From assembly GCF_000090795.2 (NCBI RefSeq), contig NW_003546263.1:1-34607 (forward strand): DNA of 34,607 nucleotides, in the 5' to 3' direction. Below the pieces are notes generated by a model, which did no database searches, was not told the DNA's origin, and saw only the letters and a program-made list of their open reading frames with translations. A program made the position numbers and the translations under genes. Numbering within the stretch: the stretch's first letter is position 1; every line of letters begins with the position of its first letter. Below are positions 28,901-34,607 of this stretch, piece by piece. Origin of the DNA: Amphimedon queenslandica. Taxonomy: Eukaryota > Porifera > Demospongiae > Haplosclerida > Niphatidae.

Positions 28901-30423
28901 TTTTCGTCGATCAATTGCTGGTACGAAGGAGGCAATCTCATTGGAACCATACCACTCCAAACACTAGGGTATGAGTCCTAGCTATATTGATATTTATTAT
29001 AAAATTCTCCTTTACTCTGTATCTCAATTCCTTCCTTGATCCTCTTAATTTTTCTCTTATCTATCTGTATCTCTTTCTCAGATTTAAGCCTCCTTTAGCT
29101 CCACAGCCAGCAGAAGAGACCAATAAACAGCAGCAGCAGTCACAGATTCCCCCTGAGGAGGTAGTCCTTGGCTCAATACAGATAGAGAAGTATAATTGGA
29201 GGGAGTTTTGTGGAGGCTGTACAGAGTCTTTGATAAAGATGAGAGTCAAGTCAACTCAAGCTAAATCACTTTCTCTTCCAAGAGGGTATGTATGTATGTA
29301 CATTATGAAATACTATATATGCAGCTATTAGTTGATCAGAAATTCAGAATCAGCTCAAATCAAGGGCCATTGATATATATCAACTAGAGAATATTTCATG
29401 CTTCAACTCTTTCTCTATTTTAGGAGACATACACTAAAGCTGCACATGACTGGTACATATGGATACCACATTGCCGTATATTCAAACACCAAATTTACCC
29501 TCACAGACGAAGATGGAGTATTACCATTGTTATCTACTGTAAGACATATAAAAAATTAATAATTATAAGTAGTATTTTTTTATTTTAATAGCCAAGTGAG
29601 AGACTAATACATCATTCCAATCTAGTATTTGAGAGTTTGCTGAAGGGAGCTTCTCTGAATGATGAACCCGATCAATATCAAGAATTTCTTTCATCACTGA
29701 CTTCAACTCATGTGTCTCGTGGTGTTCAGAAGAATTACGCTCATGCTTTCAGAGCTGCTTTACTCCATACCTTCCACCTACTAGGACCACAGTGTGGCTT
29801 GACCAATGACCACAGGTTTGCATGGAAGTCTTTCATTAACCAGTTGATGGTACACCTAGCTGAGGGATTCCTACCTGATGATGATGACTGTATGCTAATT
29901 AATGCATGTACAATGAACTGCTTTTTATATTTTTCCATTTTTTATTTTACAGGTCCTCCAATGAGACTTGAGGAAATGAGGAAACTGAAATTTGCAGGTA
30001 CTAATGATGATAATAATAGCTTATTTATTTATTACTAATTATTCGTCATAGAGAGACCAACACTCACTGAAGAAGAGCTACTACAGATAACAAAGTACTG
30101 TTTGTAGTTACACGTACATCATAATTTATTTGTACCTCTCTGTCTCTTTAGTGATATCACAATGACAGAGGAGGAAACTCTTGAAATATTGGAGTCATCA
30201 AGCTCCAATCAAAGCAAGAGACAACAGTTAATGAAAGGAATGCAGAAACTGAGTGCAATCAGTGTGGATGATGAAGGAAAAACAGGAGGAGAAGAGAAGG
30301 AGAAAGAGAAGGATGTCAAAACTCCTGAATTAGCTCTAAGTACATCAAAACGCTCCTCACATGACACTCCTGTAATGTCTAAGAAATCATCAACCGATAC
30401 ATTGCCGTCACGTCGCTCATCAG
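25912..30423 (+). CDS. ADGB: Androglobin, N-terminal 20 exons (3' part not found)
   Basis: Chimeric calpain-like/permuted-globin protein of ciliated and male germ cells. Exons: 25912-25964, 26015-26093, 26149-26298, 26455-26532, 26591-26785, 27275-27414, 27592-27672, 27731-28079, 28199-28311, 28394-28453, 28508-28571, 28622-28702, 28756-28777, 28863-28968, 29082-29285, 29424-29538, 29592-29889, 29953-29997, 30052-30094 and 30152-30423; all phases fit, about 849 residues. Matches to vertebrate ADGB: ILIWPEWTESEIAAEKF, LYEDPDGQPHLPPSL, the calpain-like NSLGKYCIKLYWMGLWRKVT and VTVDDCMPV, LMWIDLDDY, FVDSCQPINLLISF, and SLPRGRHTLKLHMTGTYGYH. Exon 17 corresponds to the start of the globin region (HRFAWKSFINQL). 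Exon 8 has poly-Thr and poly-Asn runs; exon 20 is basic and Ser-rich. Later globin, IQ and C-terminal parts are not visible; either the gene continues past the window or it is broken by the duplications. Read-through of exon 20 would stop at 30491. Confidence 0.88.
26850..27190 (+). repeat. Dispersed modular repeat, two direct modules with palindromic linker (copy 4)
   Basis: The first module is GATCGGAATCAGCTCAAACT through AAAATTCTCTCCTAGTCATT. The perfect palindrome at 26997-27016 (CCCTGTACTATAGTACAGGG) follows, then a second module with the same order of blocks. It fills most of ADGB intron 5. Confidence 0.8.
27430..27588 (+). repeat. (ATT/GTT)n low-complexity tract in ADGB intron 6
   Basis: About 150 bp of imperfect TTATTATT and TTGTTGTT triplets running into the exon 7 acceptor (GATATAG). 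It explains an antisense poly-Asn/Ile ORF. Confidence 0.9.
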
Positions 30424-30642
30424 GTATAAGATATAATAATGCATGTACATGTATGTATTACTTGTACATGTACATGTATACTTTTTGCTGAGTATACTCA
30501 CATTGCAAATTATTATTGCACTTGATTTATCTTGATATGTGCGCGTACCTTGTGTATTTGTATTACAAACCAAGACACAATGTTATAATCCTTTAAGTTG
30601 CTCATAAACATCTAACTATTAAGTTATCTCACGTCTTGTAAT

Positions 30643-30674
30643 CAAGAGTAGATAATTTACATTATCTACTCTTG
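30643..30674. repeat. Perfect 14-bp hairpin near the rearrangement breakpoint
   Basis: CAAGAGTAGATAAT, a 4-nt TTAC loop, then its exact reverse complement. It sits where similarity between the two duplicated segments stops (their counterpart runs out near 31985). There is no T-tract and no reason to call it a terminator. Confidence 0.85.
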
Positions 30675-30749
30675 CTCTAATTCACATCAGTTCCCATGAT
30701 ACTGTAATACCGTGAGATGTAATGGATAGGAATTCAAACTTATCTATTG

Positions 30750-31489
30750 CTATATCACAATTATACATGAGTGATAATTATATTGATTAATGATACCTTG
30801 ATCTAGTCTGTATACAAAGTTACTCCATCCTGATACTACATCATAGCAATCTATATCAGTAACACCATCAATATTAGATAATGGATGATTGATATAGTAC
30901 CCATCACCACTATTAATACCAATAACTGCTCGATATCTTGTCCATTGTATGAGTTCATACTTGTATATAAACACAGCATACGTGGCAGTACTTTGAAAAG
31001 CTAATACAACCTGGAAATTATTGGACTATTGGACAATTAAAATATCAAATTATGTACTGTGATTGATACTTATATTAACCTGAATATTGTTGCAATTAAG
31101 AAATGGGCATACATCCTTCCAGTAGGCCCACAGTATCCATTCAACAGATACACTACTACCAGTTGAAGTAGATATGACTGGAGTAGCAATAGGAAAGAGA
31201 TTTGGACGATAATTAGTAAAACTAATTCCCAAGCTAATCAATCCATTAGTACTTATCTATAAAATGAAGTAACTACTGCACTATTGTATACAGTTAAACT
31301 AACCCATGCATCAGTATAGCATGATGATCCAAATCTTATTTGTGAGGGCAGAAACACATTTGTTGCATGATCCAGGTGGTCATTCAGTATTGAATAGTTA
31401 GTAGGATATAGGAAGGGAAGGTAGTTGCCCTCAGAGCTAACAAGGAGGCCATTAAGGTAGATAAGTATCACAAACGCTATCATCATCAT
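30750..31489 (-). CDS. NIDO-domain protein, truncated paralogue (copy A)
   Basis: Secreted-type protein with a damaged NIDO (nidogen extracellular) domain. Exons: 31304-31489 (ATG at 31489), 31080-31256 and 30750-31010, all in phase 0, for 207 residues. Residues 1-20 are a clear signal peptide (MMMIAFVILIYLNGLLVSSE). Recognisable blocks are LPFLYPTNYSI, FGSSCYTDAW, ISTNGLISLGISFTNYRPNL, VEWILWAYWKDVCPF, VVLAFQSTATYAVFIY and GINSGDGYYINHP. Compared with copy B (about 3 kb away) it lacks 36 residues, exactly 108 bp, which include the hallmark PYWDDND segment, and one further residue. The reading frame is kept, but the domain should not fold normally. The donor used by copy B at the end of exon 3 is absent, so translation runs to a stop at 30750 and the membrane and tail exons are missing. 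It may be a pseudogene or a small secreted protein. Confidence 0.7.
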
Positions 31490-31581
31490 CCTTCACTAGA
31501 CCACTGTTATGATACAACTACTATTTATATAGTTGTAATAAATAGTTAAATTAGTTAATTAAAACTGGTTTGGGTTTGGCG

Positions 31582-31985
31582 GATAATGAAGTAAAAGCAG
31601 GAGGAGAAGAGAAGGAGAAAGAGAAGGATGTGAAAACTTCCGAATTAGCTCTAAGTGCATCAAAACGCTCCTCACTACATGACACTCCTGTAATGTCTAA
31701 GAAATCATCAACTGATACATTGCCGTCACGTCGCTCATCAGATATAAGATATAATAATGTATCATTTGTACATGTACATGTATACTTTGTTGCTCAATAC
31801 TCACATTGCAGTGTTCGAATCAATATTGGGTATAATTTATAATTAATATAGCACTTGATTTATCTTGATATTATATGTGTACATGTGTATCTCTTGTGGA
31901 CTTGTATTACAAACTAAGACACAATATTGATAATGTTAAACTACTAATAAACATTTAACTATTAAGTTGCCACATGTCTTATTGG
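31582..31985 (+). pseudogene. Duplicated fragment of androglobin exon 20 plus following intron
   Basis: About 400 bp matching 30268-30640. The coding part (31590-31740) repeats the exon 20 C-terminus (EEKEKEKDVKT, then a KRSS-KKSS-RRSS pattern) with one in-frame extra Leu codon and a few substitutions. The exon's donor G-GTATAAG has become G-ATATAAG, so the GT is lost, and no acceptor is visible at its left edge. It is therefore a non-functional exon copy. Downstream intronic similarity (ATAAGATATAATAATG onward, then CTATTAAGTT) extends to the stop of the NIDO receptor gene. Confidence 0.85.
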
Positions 31986-34607
31986 TCAAACAAGTGTTCT
32001 AATGACATTAGAGCTTGGTATTTTATATTGAGCTGCTGATTCATCATCATAGAGATGAGGTGTGTCTGGCTCAGGTGGAATTTCTTGCGGTATATCATCA
32101 TATATGGTCTCATCAACATTAGTAGCATCAGCATAGGTAGAGTTTTGAGATATTTGTATTTCATTGCTTGTTTCTGTTTGATTGCTTCTCCTTTGCATCA
32201 CTTCATATGCTGCATTTACTTCAGTTTTGATATGAACATCCTCTTTTGGATCATTAGATGAAGAGCTTTGTGACTTTTTTCTACCTTTGTGGAAAAAACC
32301 ATTTTATGGTTTTGTATCTGAAATTCATTTTACTTACATTTATTTCTGAGTGCTATCACCACTGCTAGCAATAAAACAAGATTTAAAAATACTGAAAATC
32401 CAAAACATATTCCAATGATTAGAACATCATGTGACTTATTGCTCACATTCATGTCTGAGAGGAAAGACGTAAATTAGTTTGATATTAATAGCAGTACTGT
32501 GATAGAAAGCTAATGTTAGATTATTTATAAATTGTAATAACTGTATACTTTTAAAATTGTTGCATCTTTTTGTTGTTGGCAAGTTTCATTTTCAAAGCAT
32601 AAGATAACAAAGTTGCTAGGCTTTCTAAGCCCAGCATACACTGGGCAACTTTATTGCAACTTGCCAGTACCTTTGAATGTGGTCAGGCAACTTGTTACTG
32701 AGTAGTCTTTCTACCATATAGTGGGTATATTCTGTCTGGGTTTTTTCTGTTCTTTTCGTTCTTGCCACTCCTTGTGGAACAAATATTTTTTGAATGAAAT
32801 TAAAATAGGTGTGACTGCAATGCCACGTGGATGTGCAAGAATGAAAATAAAGTGAATGAAGTATCTAATCCAGTTTAAACCAAACATTTTTCCAGATGAA
32901 ATATACCTGCTATACGGTACTTTCTGCAATATGTTGCTCCATGTTGCCTGATGTGACCACATCTAAGGCCTGATCAAAAAGTCACATCAAAGGTTTTTAG
33001 GCAATCAAATTTATAGTGTATAAGTTGTATTTAGGCATGGGCAGGGCCTAATAGATATATACCGTATAGCTTGGAATTTTCATGGGTCGATATTTTCGTG
33101 GTTTGCTCCTAGTGGGGCAATTCGTGGTTTAATTTTTGTGGTTGACAGTTTACATAGCCTGTAAAGGGATGGCACTTCAATGATTTCGTGGGTTTAAAAT
33201 TTCGTGGGCAGCCCATAACCACGAAAACCACGAAATTTATATTCCACAAAAATTTCAAGCTATACGGTACTAAAAATTAAATTTATAATTATATTCATTG
33301 AAAAAATTATCATTATTGATAACGATCTGGGTGGCTAATTAATTACTACGTATCATAGTGAGTTGAAGCCTACATAAACAATGTTTATTATAGCTGTGTA
33401 TGCTTGATGTGCTAAAAAATGCTTTCATTTTGCAATTTTGCATAGCAAAATGAGGATGGCCAATATTGTAGTGCACTTTGTGTGCCATTTTCTTTTTCTT
33501 GCCCTACCGTTTCCAAAGGTCTAGATAATAGATATGCCCCTGGGGCTTAGTTCAATTTAATCATTAACTCAACTCATCAATAACAGTTAAGCTGTCTTGG
33601 GTATACTAAATACTGTAATACCGTATACCGGTTTATTTTCGCAGTGGAAAATTTTCGCGAATCTTGCATTTCTAAGATTTTGCGGAATAAATTCACGTGG
33701 CAATGGAGAGTAGAATTTCGTGGTGAAAAATTTTCGCAAATGATCACCAAACCGCGAAATTTGCAAAAATATTTTACCATGAAAATAAACCGGTATACGG
33801 TATTGTGAGATGTCATGGAAACCTTATTAAGCCAGTGTATACACATATAAAAGTACTACCGGTATATTGATTAATGATACCTTGATCTTGTCTGTACAAA
33901 ACATTGCTCCATCCTGATATCTCATTATAGCAGTCTATATCAGTAACATTATCAGTATGTGATAATGGATGATTGATGTAATACCCATCACCACTATTGA
34001 TACCAACACTAGCTTTACATGTTGTCCATCGTATGAGTCCACACTTGTATATAAACACAGCATATGTGGCAGTACTTTGAAAAGCTAATACAACCTGGAA
34101 ACTGTTAGGCTATAAAAAATAGTGTCAATTTAGTTATATCACAGACACTTATATTAACCTTAGTATTGTTGCAATTAATAAGGAATGGACATGCATCCTT
34201 CCAGTAGGCCCACAGTATCCATTCAACAGATACACTCCTACCAGTTGAAGTAGATAAGTAATTATTGACTTGATTGCACAATGAAAGATTAGTTGCTGGA
34301 GTCATAACAGCATAATGTACTTCACCTCCTACACGTAAGTCATTGTCATCCCAATATGGAGCAATGACTGGAGTAGCAATAGGAAAGAGATTTGGACGAT
34401 AATTAGTAAAACTAGTTCCCAAGCTAATCAATCCATTAGTACTTATCTATAAAATGAAGTAACTACTGTACTATTGTATACAGTTAAACTAACCCATGCA
34501 TCAGTATAGCATGATGATCCAAATATTAATGGTGAGGGTAGTGTCACATTTTCAGCATAATCATCATAGCCATTAAGTATTGAATAGTTAGTAGGATATA
34601 GGAAGGG
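31986..34607 (-). CDS. NIDO-domain type I membrane receptor (copy B), 5' end outside window
   Basis: A single-pass receptor-like gene. Visible exons: 34494-34607 (partial), 34159-34446, 33860-34094, 32338-32454 and 31986-32284. Phases agree across every junction, including the long fourth intron (exon 3 ends with one base, and the membrane exon supplies two). The NIDO domain is whole: FGSSCYTDAW, ISTNGLISLGTSFTNYR, VIAPYWDDNDLRVGGEVHYA, VEWILWAYWKDACPF, YAVFIYKCGLIRW and GINSGDGYYINH. The membrane exon has a short glycosylatable stalk (MNVSNKS) and one helix (VLIIGICFGFSVFLNLVLLL). The tail of about 100 residues contains tyrosines in acidic contexts (AAYEVM, STYADA, TIYDDIP, HLYDDE), possible SH2-binding sites once phosphorylated. 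Joining the membrane exons to the NIDO exons is an inference from phase and order, because 1.4 kb of inserted DNA separates them. Function unknown. Confidence 0.65.
32560..32985. other. Possible decayed transposon in the receptor intron
   Basis: A stretch unlike the rest of the intron, with an 83-codon open minus-strand frame (MWSHQATWSNILQKV...) that I cannot assign. GGGCAAC at about 32651 and an inverted GTTGCC at about 32942 near the two ends hint at degraded terminal repeats, but the match is poor. Confidence 0.25.
33060..33269. mobile_element. MITE 1, terminal inverted repeats CCGTATAGCTTG...
   Basis: Left end CCGTATAGCTTGGAATTTTC and right end AAATTTCAAGCTATACGG are inverted repeats with one mismatch over about 18 bp. 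TA dinucleotides flank both sides, as expected for a Tc1/mariner-type TA target duplication. The interior is self-complementary (TTTCGTGG against CCACGAAA blocks). At about 210 bp it has no coding capacity. Confidence 0.85.
33622..33800. mobile_element. MITE 2, terminal inverted repeats CCGTATACCGGTTTATTTTC
   Basis: The left 20 bp (CCGTATACCGGTTTATTTTC) reappears as an exact inverted copy at the right (GAAAATAAACCGGTATACGG), with TA on both sides. The interior carries the TTTCGCG and CGCGAAA type of complementary blocks. It is about 180 bp and non-autonomous. It shares the CCGTATA terminus with MITE 1. Flanking sequence matches the unoccupied site at 30700-30720 in the duplicated segment. Confidence 0.9.

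Noticed and set aside
31570-31842. 90-codon frame beginning MGLADNEVKAGGEE as a separate gene
   Set aside because: It is the duplicated end of androglobin exon 20 running into its former intron, without its splice sites.
32711-32962. 83-codon minus-strand frame in the receptor intron
   Set aside because: No family recognised, no signal or conserved motif, and it lies among mobile-element remains; kept only as a low-confidence possible decayed transposon.

Overview
The window looks like nuclear DNA of an early-branching animal, most likely a demosponge such as Amphimedon queenslandica. The evidence is a set of animal-specific genes (DUOX with its maturation factor, headcase, SAXO, androglobin), many short A/T-rich GT-AG introns (about 50-150 bp), intergenic gaps of only about 100-500 bp, and a NIDO-domain gene cluster and a kinase-kelch gene of a kind I associate with sponge expansions. 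The species is inferred; no species-specific marker was tested. I rebuilt the exons by eye from splice signals, reading-frame phase and family conservation.

Layout, left to right: (1) 3'-truncated MFS sugar transporter (-), head-to-head with NAA50 acetyltransferase (+). (2) SLC35F3/F4-like transporter (-), head-to-head with a SAXO axonemal microtubule protein (+). (3) Intronless kinase/coiled-coil/kelch gene (-). (4) Intronless histone H2A.X (-). (5) 16-exon chaperonin subunit CCT8/theta (-), head-to-head with intronless headcase/HECA (+). (6) DUOXA (-), head-to-head with DUOX (+). (7) Mitochondrial ribosomal protein MRPS28 (-), head-to-head with the first 20 recognisable exons of androglobin (+). 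(8) A rearranged right end with two copies of a NIDO-domain gene (-), a duplicated androglobin exon fragment, two inverted-repeat mobile elements, and a membrane-receptor tail.

Most of the window is therefore divergent gene pairs (five, with start codons 110-470 bp apart) that meet their neighbours tail-to-tail. The clearest functional pair is DUOXA/DUOX, the two subunits of the hydrogen-peroxide-producing NADPH oxidase, sharing a 389 bp intergenic promoter. SAXO and androglobin both belong to cilium/flagellum biology. NAA50, CCT8, H2A.X and MRPS28 are housekeeping genes.

The most unusual material is at 30.2-34.6 kb. A tandem duplication carried the end of androglobin exon 20 together with an oppositely oriented NIDO gene. 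One NIDO copy lost the conserved core of its domain by an exact 108 bp in-frame deletion and also lost its membrane and tail exons. The other keeps them but carries a MITE, and the first copy shows the matching empty site. Elsewhere, a modular repeat of about 190 bp with a perfect palindromic linker occurs in four introns, and a 41 bp hairpin-bearing minisatellite lies in an SLC35F intron.
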